58,035 nt of DNA from Spirochaetota bacterium (GTDB lineage: Bacteria > Spirochaetota > UBA4802 > UBA5368). A program made the translations under genes and the position numbers. The stretch is from positions 1 to 58,035 of the forward strand of contig DATIKU010000037.1 of NCBI GenBank assembly GCA_035477215.1, in the 5' to 3' direction. This document shows positions 1-6,176 of the stretch, one piece after another. Position 1 is the first letter of the stretch, and the number at the start of each line of letters is the position of its first letter. Below the pieces are notes generated by a model, which had not been told where the DNA came from, made no database searches, and saw only the letters and a list, made by a program, of their open reading frames with translations.

Positions 1-89
1 AACATGACCACATCTTTCAGATCATCCGCGAAACGATTTCGAAGAAGCGAATTCAATTCTCCGAGCATGGTATTTTTATCTATTTCCAT
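1..89 (-). CDS. Partial N-terminus of a nucleotidyltransferase-like protein
   Basis: The reverse strand opens with an ATG at 89-87 and stays open to the window edge, giving 29 residues that start MEIDKNTMLGELNSLLRNRF and end DLKDVVM. The helix followed by a hydrophobic strand is what precedes the GSR motif in small stand-alone nucleotidyltransferases (MNT/MNT-HEPN toxin-antitoxin type). The GSR motif itself would lie beyond the edge, so this is a family-level guess. A good promoter sits just upstream (132-160). A near copy of that promoter, leader and start codon recurs at 1030-1175. Confidence 0.45.
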   Translation of the reverse strand, partial: MEIDKNTMLGELNSLLRNRFADDLKDVVM

Positions 90-131
90 GGCGATTCCAC
101 CCCATCGACCCGCTACAATCCGACCGAATTA

Positions 132-160
132 ATGATACCCGTGTCGTTCGTTCGCGTCAA
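132..160 (-). promoter_or_regulatory. Sigma-70-type promoter for the left-edge gene
   Basis: On the minus strand TTGACG (160-155) and TATCAT (137-132) are separated by exactly 17 bases, about 45 bases before the ATG at 89. The block from the -35 box to the start codon is duplicated upstream of hicB. Confidence 0.6.
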
Positions 161-193
161 GCGCGAAACGGGGGGGCCGCGCTGGACGGAGAA

Positions 194-472
194 ATGTATA
201 TAACCCCCATCCAGATAGCCGAGGTACGCGCCGGCATGAAAGACAGGGAACGCCGGAAGACCGAAGAACTCCTCGACGCGTTTCCGGTCCAGGAGATTGA
301 CGCGGCCGTGGGCGCCGGTGCGGGCGATATCCTCCGGCGCTACGCCCCCTCGCACGGGGTCACCCTGGCGGACGCCCTCATCGCCGGCACCGCGATGCGT
401 CACCGCATGAAATTGTGGACGCTGAACAGAAATCATTATCCCGGCATGGGGGACGATGATTTTATCGATTGA
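194..472 (+). pseudogene. N-terminally truncated PIN-domain (VapC-like) toxin remnant
   Basis: The 92 codons match the C-terminal two thirds of a VapC-type PIN RNase: ITPIQIAEVRAGM carries the second conserved acidic residue, GVTLADALIAGTA the third, and LWTLNRNHYPG is the usual C-terminal strand. The first strand with the essential N-terminal Asp is absent. The frame is open upstream to at least 128 but encodes nothing PIN-like, and no antitoxin gene precedes it. I infer a dead toxin, probably cut by the rearrangement that placed the 132-160 promoter beside it. An intact protein would be about 130 residues. The stop codon abuts an imperfect palindrome (473-500). Confidence 0.7.
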
Positions 473-500
473 GGAGGCGCACAAACGTTTGCGGGCCTCC
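473..500. repeat. Imperfect palindrome with CAAACGTTTG centre
   Basis: The arms GGAGGC/GCCTCC flank the self-complementary core CAAACGTTTG, with three mismatching bases between. The same core lies at the centre of the 52-base palindrome at 2535-2586. It sits immediately after the PIN remnant stop codon. There is no T-run, so it is not a classical terminator. Confidence 0.6.
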
Positions 501-538
501 TTACGCACACCCGTCAAGAACGCGGACAATCCGCGCCT

Positions 539-778
539 TCACGCCTCATCGAACGCTTTTATGAATTCCTCACGGGAAATTCCCGCCTGAGTGCAAATCA
601 TTCTTAATGTAGAGCCTTTAATCGTGGAATGGTTGGGCATCGTCAGCGGTGTTTTTGATCCATCCGGGTTGTTCCTGCACATTGAAATATGCTCCCTCTC
701 GCGAACCATCTCGAATCCGAGATGCCGAAGGGCCTTTACTACCCTGGTTTTAGAAGCGTCTACGGGGAATTTTGGCAT
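539..778 (-). CDS. hicA: HicA-family mRNA interferase toxin
   Basis: This is a 79-residue HicA-like toxin, a small double-stranded-RNA-binding-fold RNase that cleaves mRNA when its antitoxin is lost. The N-terminus KTRVVKALRHLGFEMVRE and the catalytic-His region REREHISM fit the family, followed by PLTMPNHSTIKGSTLRMI, the usual second half. Length is normal for HicA. It is translated directly after hicB: the hicB TGA and the hicA ATG share one base (TGATG), so the pair is coupled. The family often reads GSH before the catalytic His; here it is REH, so activity should not be assumed. The sequence AATCCGCGCCTTC at 528-540 overlaps its stop codon and matches an arm of the palindrome family in this strip. 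Confidence 0.85.
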   Translation of the reverse strand: MPKFPVDASKTRVVKALRHLGFEMVREREHISMCRNNPDGSKTPLTMPNHSTIKGSTLRMICTQAGISREEFIKAFDEA

Positions 779-1005
779 CAGCCATTGATGGATATTTCGG
801 CCACGAACGCTTCGAGCACGGGAAAATCGGCATCGAAAGCCTGCGCGCCAAATGATTCGATATGAAACCTGATCGCGGACTTAACGTCGGCAAGAGCGTC
901 TTCGTAGGAATCGCCCTCTCCGACAATGATCCCCTTTAAACCGATCGGATAGGCGATAAATCCATCGGGATGTTTCTCTATGATTATCTTGTAGTGTGTA
1001 TCCAT
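778..1005 (-). CDS. hicB: HicB-family antitoxin
   Basis: This 75-residue protein has the HicB partial RNase-H-like fold: YKIIIEKHPDGFIAYPIGL, then the GEGDSYEDALADVKSAI helix typical of HicB/UPF0150 proteins. It should neutralise HicA. It is short and ends without a ribbon-helix-helix or HTH tail, so autoregulation, if any, would need another DNA-binding surface. It lies upstream of hicA in a two-gene operon served by the promoter at 1138-1166. The antitoxin-first order is common in one hicBA subgroup. Confidence 0.85.
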   Translation of the reverse strand: MDTHYKIIIEKHPDGFIAYPIGLKGIIVGEGDSYEDALADVKSAIRFHIESFGAQAFDADFPVLEAFVAEISING

Positions 1006-1029
1006 ATTTAGAACCGAACCTCCACTTAT

Positions 1030-1095
1030 TTATCTGATAAGCTTTACATCAGCGGGCGAACATGTCAATGGGAAATCATTGGATTCTATTTTCAT
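1030..1095 (-). pseudogene. 21-codon reading frame behind a duplicated promoter block
   Basis: The minus strand reads ATG AAA ATA GAA TCC and stops at TAA (1032-1030). Promoter, 36-base leader and start codon line up with those of the left-edge gene: both have ATTAATTC after the -10, then exactly 36 bases, then ATG(A/G)AAATAGA. After five or six codons the similarity ends. I read this as a duplicated promoter plus the first codons of the nucleotidyltransferase-like gene, now placed ahead of hicBA. It could alternatively act as a leader peptide for hicB, whose start lies 25 bases further on. Confidence 0.4.
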
Positions 1096-1137
1096 GACGC
1101 TTCCGATCCGCCGGCACACATCGATCCGGTTGAATTA

Positions 1138-1166
1138 ATACTACCCGCCAGACGCACCCCCGTCAA
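1138..1166 (-). promoter_or_regulatory. Sigma-70-type promoter for hicBA
   Basis: On the minus strand TTGACG (1166-1161) and TAGTAT (1143-1138) have a 17-base spacer. It stands back to back with the plus-strand promoter at 1194-1222, with the two -35 boxes 27 bases apart. Confidence 0.6.
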
Positions 1167-1193
1167 GCGTAAACCGCTCCTTTAAAAAATCCC

Positions 1194-1222
1194 TTGACAC
1201 AAATGAGCCTTTGTCGTATTAT
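1194..1222 (+). promoter_or_regulatory. Strong sigma-70-type promoter for the outer-membrane protein
   Basis: A perfect TTGACA (1194-1199) and TATTAT (1217-1222) are 17 bases apart. Transcription should start near 1229, about 315 bases before the ATG at 1544. Confidence 0.75.
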
Positions 1223-1228
1223 CGCCGT

Positions 1229-1543
1229 CAGTTGTATCCGACGACGCGAAAATCTTTTCGCGGTGCCGGTACAAAAAGGATTGACAGGCGCAAATTCACC
1301 GTTACAGTGGGTACATGGAGACACTCCGTTCGAACGCAGTTCGCCGCGGCTTCATGCTTCAACCATGTATATTATCCGTTCCGGGGGGCGGGAAAACCGT
1401 CCGGAGGGAATAATATAAGTTTTTTGGAAGGCGGCGCTTCGATACATTCCTCGCGATCCGCCTCCTTCCAGATACATACGAAACGACCGCCTCCGGGTGG
1501 TTACAACAAAAGAGGTTTTAAATTTTATTAGGAGGATTTACGC
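1229..1543 (+). other. Long 5' untranslated leader of the outer-membrane protein gene
   Basis: No convincing reading frame fills this stretch. It can fold. CGCGAAAA-TC-TTTTCGCG at 1246-1263 is a near-perfect hairpin, and GGAAGG...CCTTCC arms (from about 1426 to 1470) form a second. It ends with an excellent Shine-Dalgarno AGGAGGA at 1531-1537, seven bases before the ATG. I recognise no known riboswitch class. The porin gene at 30463-31656 has a comparable leader. Confidence 0.5.
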
Positions 1544-2467
1544 ATGAAGAAATTGTATGTAGTTCTTCTGGCCCTTGCCCTTGCCGTCAGCTTCGGCACG
1601 GCCGCGATGGCGAAAGACGGCCTCAGCGCCGGTATCGGTTTCGGCGCGAAATTCGACCCGAATGGTCTTGGTGGAACTGTCCTTAAAGATGGTCTTGAGC
1701 GCCAGGGATCGACATTTGATGTTATTTTGGCCGAAAATGCTCTCACGGTTATGGATAACAAGGGAATGATTAAAGATCTCGAAGCTAACGGAGCAATGAC
1801 GGCAATGGACATTGCTCTTAATGCCCGCTATGACTTCCTCGGCAAGCTCTTCGCCCGCGTTGGATTCAATTATAATTTTAAAGTCATGGGTGGTGATACA
1901 TCGTGGAAGTACAGCAACACGTCTGGTATTGTTGCTTGGGACAATGGAGTAACAGCAGTTGGAGCTGCAAACGCTAAGGCTTCCCAGGTGTGGGATTATG
2001 CCGCATGGGCAATCCCTGTAACAATTGGCCTGAATCTCCCGATAGCCGATGGCAAGTTCAATGCCTATGCCGGTGTTGGCTTTACCTACGCATCAGCTAC
2101 ATGGAGCGTTGAAGTTAAGCAACCCGCTGGCATCCTTGGTGTGATGGGTGCAGCCAATGCAACACTTACTGCTGGCCAGATAGGTGCCTTACAGCTCAAT
2201 CCCGCTGTTAAAGAGAAGGTCGAATTTGATTATTCAGGCCTTGGATTCAACTTCCTCATTGGCTTCGATGCCGAGGTCGCGGAGAATATTTCCGTATTCA
2301 TCGAACTCGAAAACCAGTATGTTGCCGGAATGTCTGATGCCCAGAAGATCAAATCCGCGAGCGCCATAACTGCCCTTGGAACCGACCAGATCGCATACCC
2401 GGTCGTTCCCGGTGGCCAGATCGTTCGTTTTGGCGCGAAGTATTTTATCGGAACGCCTTGGATGTAA
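1544..2467 (+). CDS. Outer-membrane beta-barrel protein
   Basis: This is a 307-residue secreted protein. Residues 1-23 form a textbook signal peptide (KKLYVVLLALALAVSFG, cleavage after AMA). The mature part is rich in alternating hydrophobic and aromatic strands such as KLFARVGFNYNFKV and FNAYAGVGFTYASATWSV, with Gly-rich turns and no Cys, as in 8- to 12-strand barrels. The specific family is not recognised. Codon use is visibly less GC-biased than in the neighbours (many gct, att, gtt), as in very highly expressed or recently acquired genes. A strong promoter, long leader, optimal ribosome site and strong terminator (2491-2517) make it a single-gene unit, probably a major envelope protein. 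Confidence 0.75.
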   Translation: MKKLYVVLLALALAVSFGTAAMAKDGLSAGIGFGAKFDPNGLGGTVLKDGLERQGSTFDVILAENALTVMDNKGMIKDLEANGAMTAMDIALNARYDFLGKLFARVGFNYNFKVMGGDTSWKYSNTSGIVAWDNGVTAVGAANAKASQVWDYAAWAIPVTIGLNLPIADGKFNAYAGVGFTYASATWSVEVKQPAGILGVMGAANATLTAGQIGALQLNPAVKEKVEFDYSGLGFNFLIGFDAEVAENISVFIELENQYVAGMSDAQKIKSASAITALGTDQIAYPVVPGGQIVRFGAKYFIGTPWM

Positions 2468-2490
2468 TTTATATTGCATAGTTTAAAAAA

Positions 2491-2517
2491 AGCGGGGAGC
2501 GATCCCCGCTTTTTTTA
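2491..2517 (+). terminator. Rho-independent terminator of the outer-membrane protein gene
   Basis: The perfect 8-base stem AGCGGGGA/TCCCCGCT with a GCGA loop is followed by a run of seven T. A run of A precedes it, so it could also work from the other strand. Confidence 0.9.
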
Positions 2518-2534
2518 TTTCATAATATTTATGG

Positions 2535-2586
2535 ATGGATTCCCCCGAAGGCGCGCAAACGTTTGCGCGCCTTCGGGGGAATCCAT
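2535..2586. repeat. 52-base perfect palindrome
   Basis: The two 26-base arms are exact reverse complements with no loop and meet between 2560 and 2561. The centre reads GCAAACGTTTGC and the outer arms CCCCCGAAGGCGCG / CGCGCCTTCGGGGG. The same outer arm with a different centre occurs at 3552-3591. It lies between a terminator and the next gene, so it does not serve as the transcription stop. It could extrude as a cruciform. Confidence 0.9.
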
Positions 2587-2593
2587 AAAACGA

Positions 2594-2622
2594 TTGCAAA
2601 AACGGCCACCGCATTGTATGCG
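2594..2622 (+). promoter_or_regulatory. Candidate promoter for the secreted membrane-anchored protein
   Basis: TTGCAA (2594-2599) and TATGCG (2617-2622) have a 17-base spacer. The -10 box is poor, and a TATATT begins three bases further on. Confidence 0.3.
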
Positions 2623-2671
2623 GTATATTTCGATCACCGGTCGCGCGATTTCAGCACTCCGAGGCTGTTCC

Positions 2672-3544
2672 ATGAAAAATACCGCTCGTAATGTTTTCAC
2701 CATCGCGCTCATCATACTCGCGACGGCCACGTCACCCCTGTTCGCCGAATCTGTCTTCCTTAAAGACGGCTCGATTGTCGAGGGTACTGTCACTACCGAG
2801 ACATCGGAATCACTGACCATCACCACGCCGAACAAGTTGAAAACCGAAATACCCCGGACCGAAATACTTCGGGTACTGACCGACAATGACTATAAAAAAC
2901 CATCCACCATCCGCAAAAAGGACGGGACCGAAATAACAGCACACGTGGTTGAAGAGCGGACGGATGCTTTTATCGTCAGGATGACGCTCTCGTCACCGAA
3001 CGAAATAGCAATATCAAAACAGGACATTCATGAATTCGTCGGGAAACAGCCGACAGTGACGATTAAAACCAGCGGCCCGCGCGTCTACACCCCAAAAGAG
3101 GCGGCACAGACATCCATAATCCCCATCCGAAGCGGCAGTCTTCTTGTGAAGAAGGATTATTTGGGAATAACGCTGGTATTCGCGAAAACGGGGGCGCTGG
3201 TGTTTCCGCTTGCGCTGATCGGCGGCGGGGCCATGGGCTCTATGGGCAGCGATGGATCAACAGGCAGTTCATCAAGCAGCTCCAATTCGCTGGAGGATGA
3301 AACCACTAAAAAGATCGTCTTTATATCATTCGGCGCCTGGGTACTCCTCACCGCCACCGATATGATCTACTCGTACTACCGGGTAAAAAGCTTCAACGAG
3401 CGGGCGGCCTCGGAAACGAAAGCCGGGGCCTCGTTCGGCTTTTCGGTCATGCCGCTCGTTTGCTCCGGCACTCCGGAGCCCGGCGAACGGCGCGCGTGTG
3501 GCCGCGTCGAGGGCGTGGCCGCCATGGCGGTGATGCGGTTTTGA
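2672..3544 (+). CDS. Secreted, membrane-anchored protein of unknown function
   Basis: This 290-residue protein starts at MKNTARN; an upstream extension would run through the preceding palindrome and terminator. Residues 1-25 are a signal peptide ending LFA. The mature N-terminus has a repeated beta motif, ESVFLKDGSIVEGTVTTE followed by TPNKLKTEIPRTEILRV, then a second copy with KKDGTEITAHVVEERTDA. This compact barrel-like repeat, with Gly after a hydrophobic strand, recurs in secreted proteins of several envelope-rich bacteria. Residues about 165-190 and 218-236 are hydrophobic and may be membrane segments, separated by a Gly/Ser linker (MGSDGSTGSSSSSS). The C-terminus ends in MAVMRF, a Phe-terminated strand. 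Function unknown. Confidence 0.6.
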   Translation: MKNTARNVFTIALIILATATSPLFAESVFLKDGSIVEGTVTTETSESLTITTPNKLKTEIPRTEILRVLTDNDYKKPSTIRKKDGTEITAHVVEERTDAFIVRMTLSSPNEIAISKQDIHEFVGKQPTVTIKTSGPRVYTPKEAAQTSIIPIRSGSLLVKKDYLGITLVFAKTGALVFPLALIGGGAMGSMGSDGSTGSSSSSSNSLEDETTKKIVFISFGAWVLLTATDMIYSYYRVKSFNERAASETKAGASFGFSVMPLVCSGTPEPGERRACGRVEGVAAMAVMRF

Positions 3545-3551
3545 CGATTTC

Positions 3552-3591
3552 CCCCCCGAAGGCGCGGATTCGAATCCGCGCCTTCGGGGGG
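3552..3591. repeat. 40-base perfect palindrome
   Basis: The 20-base arms, CCCCCCGAAGGCGCGGATTC and its exact complement, meet between 3571 and 3572. It begins 7 bases after the preceding stop codon and lies 9 bases from the transposase remnant at 3601. It shares the outer arm of the 2535-2586 palindrome but has GATTCGAATC at the centre. Confidence 0.9.
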
Positions 3592-3600
3592 CACGCGCCT

Positions 3601-3762
3601 TCACGGAAAATCCACCCACACGCTCCCGTCGCACCCATGACGTTCGCGTTGCCGCGCGATATACGCGAGGTGGTTCCGCAGATCGTCCATGTCGCGGATT
3701 ATGTGATCGTGGAATGATTTTTGCCATCGAAACGGCGGATGGGGTATATTTTTTTCTTGATT
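3601..3762 (-). pseudogene. C-terminal remnant of a Y1/REP-associated tyrosine transposase
   Basis: On the minus strand an open frame ends at TGA 3603-3601 and encodes the C-terminus typical of RAYT proteins: PPFRWQKSFHDHIIRDMDDL then NHLAYIARQRERHG. The catalytic HUH and Tyr parts are missing; upstream the frame closes with TAG at 3765-3763. About 45 codons survive out of the usual 150-200. It lies beside palindromes 3552-3591 and 2535-2586, so these palindromes are good candidates for its former REP-like substrate. It overlaps the promoter proposed for the following gene. Confidence 0.7.
3721..3750 (+). promoter_or_regulatory. Candidate promoter for the VapBC-like pair
   Basis: TTGCCA (3721-3726) and TATATT (3745-3750) have an 18-base spacer, about 50 bases before the antitoxin ATG. 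Confidence 0.4.
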
Positions 3763-3803
3763 CTATATAAATCATCGTTACCTTTGAAACAGGAGAACCC
3801 AGC

Positions 3804-4013
3804 ATGAACAGCGTCAGAAAAATATACAAAGAAATATCGCAACTCCCCGGCGCGGACAAAAAAGCCCTGCTTATGCGTCTTGTAAACGATTTGCGCTCAG
3901 ATGAAACTGAAAGGGCCCATTCAATTTTTGAAATCAAGGGTGTTGGAATCGACATCTGGAAAGGCATGGATGCCCAGGAATACGTCTCGAGCGAACGAGA
4001 TTCATGGACCTGA
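3804..4013 (+). CDS. Antitoxin of a PIN-domain toxin pair (VapB-like)
   Basis: This is a 69-residue protein. Helical N-terminus VRKIYKEISQLPGADKKALL, then a short C-terminus SIFEIKGVGIDIWKGMDA and EYVSSERDSW. The G(V/I)G-(x)-(I/D)-W-x-G-x-(D) plus E-R-x-SW tail is typical of antitoxins encoded just ahead of PIN toxins and probably wraps the toxin. The gene overlaps the toxin start by 10 bases, so translation is coupled. It is preceded by AACAGGAGAACCCAGC, with AGGAGA nine bases before the ATG. No recognisable DNA-binding motif beyond the short helices is visible. Confidence 0.75.
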   Translation: MNSVRKIYKEISQLPGADKKALLMRLVNDLRSDETERAHSIFEIKGVGIDIWKGMDAQEYVSSERDSWT

Positions 4014-4447
4014 ATACCATCATTCATAACCACCGGAGAATAATGATCGACACCGCGCCGATCATTTATTTTATCGAGGAAAACCCCGCATACGGTCCGT
4101 TCATGGAAAGCATGATAGTGGCCGCGACCGATAAAGAGTGCGTTCTCATGACGTCGGTTATAACCCTTGTGGAAGTACTCACGCACCCTCTGCGCATGAA
4201 CAAGCTCGATATCGCGGAGAAGTATCGCACCGTCCTTGTGGATTCTAAGAATATTATTATGTATCCCATCGATACGCTCGTTGCCGAACGCGCGGCCGAA
4301 TTACGGGCACGGCATCAACTTAAAACACCCGATGCCCTCCAAATCGCGGTTTCGCTTGAAAACAACGCTACGTTGTTTATCACCAATGACAACCATATAA
4401 AAAAGGTGGAAGATATCGAGGTAATCGTGTTAAGCGAGTTTTTGTGA
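4004..4447 (+). CDS. PIN-domain RNase toxin (VapC-like)
   Basis: A complete PIN-domain protein of 147 residues. The acidic site is intact: Asp in RIMIDTAPIIYFIEE, Glu in ITLVEVLTHP, Asp in LKTPDALQIAVSL and Asp in LFITNDNHIKKV. Such proteins cleave tRNA, rRNA or mRNA in a metal-dependent way and are held inactive by the adjacent antitoxin. The first Met gives ten residues before the usual IDTAP start, but the overlap with the antitoxin and the lack of another ribosome site favour it; ATG at 4043 is the alternative. In contrast to the truncated PIN protein at 194-472, nothing essential is missing. Confidence 0.85.
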   Translation: MDLNTIIHNHRRIMIDTAPIIYFIEENPAYGPFMESMIVAATDKECVLMTSVITLVEVLTHPLRMNKLDIAEKYRTVLVDSKNIIMYPIDTLVAERAAELRARHQLKTPDALQIAVSLENNATLFITNDNHIKKVEDIEVIVLSEFL

Positions 4448-4459
4448 ATCGGCACCGGT

Positions 4460-4477
4460 GAATCCGCGCCTTTCGGG
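4460..4477. repeat. Half copy of the palindrome arm
   Basis: GAATCCGCGCCTTTCGGG repeats the right arm of the 3552-3591 palindrome with one extra T. It lies 12 bases after the PIN toxin stop codon. Confidence 0.6.
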
Positions 4478-4502
4478 ATTAAAGAACACGGAGGAGTAAC
4501 TC

Positions 4503-4718
4503 ATGCGGAGGATTCTCATCGTTATCGAAAAAGCCGGCGACAACTACTCGGCCTTCGCTCCCGACCTCCCTGGCTGCGTTGCTACCGGAGACACCGTCGA
4601 AGAAGCCGAAATAAACATGCACCAGGCCGTTGAAATGCACATAGAGGGACTGAAACAAGACCGTCTTCCCATCCCGCCCGCCTCGGCCATTGGGGAATAT
4701 ATCGTCGTGCCGGTATGA
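4503..4718 (+). CDS. Orphan HicB-family protein
   Basis: This 71-residue HicB/UPF0150 protein reads RRILIVIEKAGDNYSAFAPD then LPGCVATGDTVEEAEINMHQ, the signature of the family, with the usual helix and a C-terminal strand (EYIVVPV). A good ribosome site, GGAGGAG, precedes the ATG. No HicA gene lies on either side; the next gene is hemL on the other strand. It may be a solitary antitoxin left after toxin loss, able to buffer other HicA proteins, or a stand-alone member of this common family. It is distinct in sequence from the HicB at 778-1005. Confidence 0.8.
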   Translation: MRRILIVIEKAGDNYSAFAPDLPGCVATGDTVEEAEINMHQAVEMHIEGLKQDRLPIPPASAIGEYIVVPV

Positions 4719-4720
4719 TG

Positions 4721-4737
4721 GCGCCTTCGGGGGGCAC
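4721..4737. repeat. 17-base half copy of the palindrome arm
   Basis: GCGCCTTCGGGGGGCAC is identical to 3578-3594. It begins two bases after the orphan hicB stop codon. Confidence 0.7.
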
Positions 4738-4745
4738 ACACGAAT

Positions 4746-6107
4746 TCACCGCAACACCACCCCCAGCGCCTCCTCCATCGCCATGGCCGTGCGCGCAAGG
4801 TCCTCGTCGGAATGCGCCGTGGAGAGAAAACCCACCTCGTAGCCCGACGGCGAAAGGTACACGCCGCGGGCGAGCATCTCGCCGTGGAAGCGGCCGAAGG
4901 CCTTCATGTCGCAGGCGCGCACCTGGTCGACCGTGGTGATGGAGCGCCGGTCGGTGAAGTAGAGCGCGAAGATCGAGCCCATCTGGAGCGCGAGGAGTTT
5001 CCCCGCGTATTTTTCGGCAAGCGGCGAGAGGAGCGCACGGAAGGTTTCGGCCTTTTTGTCGAGCAGCCTGTAGGCGTCGATTTTTTCGAGCCTGGCGAGC
5101 GTGGCGATGCCGGCGCGCATGGCGAGCGGATTGCCCGAGAGCGTGCCCGCCTGGTACACGGGCCCGTCGGGGGCGACCTTCGCCATAATCTCCTTCGACG
5201 CGCCGTAAGCACCCACCGGAAGCCCGCCGCCGATTATCTTGCCGAGCGTGGTGATGTCGGCGCGCACGTCGAAGTATTCCTGCGCGCCGCCGCGCGCCAG
5301 GCGGAAGCCCGTTATGACCTCGTCGAAGATGAGGAGCGCGCTGTACGTATCGCAGAGCGCGCGCACCGCGTGCAGGTAATTTTTACGCTTACGGTCCACG
5401 CGCCCGATCGCACCGGCGGCCCTGTCGTCCCTAACGGCGTACTCATGGCTTTCATACGGCGGGATGAGCCCGTAATTGCAGGGGACCGGCTCCATGATCA
5501 CCGCGGCGACCGAGCCCGCGTGTTTTTTAAGCGCGTCCTCCAGGCGGTCGAGGTCGTTGTACGGCACCACGACCGTGTCGCGCGCGTTGTCGGCCGTCAC
5601 GCCGGCCGAGTCGGGCGTGCCGAAGGTCGCCAGGCCCGAGCCCCCGGCAACCAGCAGGTGGTCGGCGTGACCGTGGTAACAGCCGTCGCACTTGATTATC
5701 TTGTCGCGTCCCGTGTATCCGCGCGCCAGCCGCACCGCGCTCATCACCGCCTCGGTGCCCGAGCTCACGAAACGGACTTTCTCTATCGAGGAAAAACGCG
5801 CCACGACCATCTCCGCGAGCTCGACTTCGTGGCGGTTGGGCGTGCCGAAGCTGGTGCCGCTGTGCGCCGCGTCCACTACGGCGGCGACGACATCCCCGTC
5901 GGCATGGCCCAGAATGAGCGGCCCCCACGACATGCAGTAATCGATATAGTCGTTGCCGTCCTCGTCGAAAACGTGCGCGCCCGCGCCTTTTTTCATAAAC
6001 AGCGGATTTCCGCCGACGGATTTGAACGCGCGCACCGGCGAGCTCACGCCCCCGGGCATCAGTTCGCACGCGCGTTTGTACAGGGAAACGGATTTTTCGA
6101 TTTTCAT
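4746..6107 (-). CDS. hemL: Glutamate-1-semialdehyde 2,1-aminomutase
   Basis: This PLP enzyme converts glutamate-1-semialdehyde to 5-aminolevulinate in the C5 haem pathway. It shows the whole family pattern: LMPGGVSSPVRAFKSVGGNP at the N-terminus, SSGTEAVMSAVRLARGYTGR, CYHGHADHLLV, the Asp that pairs with PLP in LLIFDEVITGFR, the Schiff-base Lys in TTLGKIIGGGLPVGAYG, and AGTLSGNPLAM. The protein is 453 residues from the ATG at 6107; a TTG upstream is less likely. It is about 20-25 residues longer than usual. An Arg-rich charged insertion (YESHEYAVRDDRAAG then AIGRVDRKRKN) sits between IPP and the helix leading to the FDEVITGFR motif. The gene is alone, convergent with the orphan hicB, with no other haem gene in the window. 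Confidence 0.95.
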   Translation of the reverse strand: MKIEKSVSLYKRACELMPGGVSSPVRAFKSVGGNPLFMKKGAGAHVFDEDGNDYIDYCMSWGPLILGHADGDVVAAVVDAAHSGTSFGTPNRHEVELAEMVVARFSSIEKVRFVSSGTEAVMSAVRLARGYTGRDKIIKCDGCYHGHADHLLVAGGSGLATFGTPDSAGVTADNARDTVVVPYNDLDRLEDALKKHAGSVAAVIMEPVPCNYGLIPPYESHEYAVRDDRAAGAIGRVDRKRKNYLHAVRALCDTYSALLIFDEVITGFRLARGGAQEYFDVRADITTLGKIIGGGLPVGAYGASKEIMAKVAPDGPVYQAGTLSGNPLAMRAGIATLARLEKIDAYRLLDKKAETFRALLSPLAEKYAGKLLALQMGSIFALYFTDRRSITTVDQVRACDMKAFGRFHGEMLARGVYLSPSGYEVGFLSTAHSDEDLARTAMAMEEALGVVLR

Positions 6108-6176
6108 GGTTACCGATTGTCGATTCAAGATTTAAGATTTAAAGATTAAAAGACGTATTGCGTAACTGACATCAAT

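Noticed and set aside
3566-3577. GGATTCGAATCC resembling a tRNA T-arm
   Set aside because: It is the centre of the 40-base palindrome; no acceptor, D or anticodon arm surrounds it.
3326-4186. Minus-strand frame of 286 codons across the VapBC-like region
   Set aside because: It runs through the palindrome and antisense to the antitoxin and toxin genes; only the separate transposase remnant, in another minus-strand frame, is real.
4812-6149. Long plus-strand open frame opposite hemL (445 codons)
   Set aside because: Shadow of the GC-rich hemL gene: Arg/His/Val-rich, no family pattern, no ribosome site.
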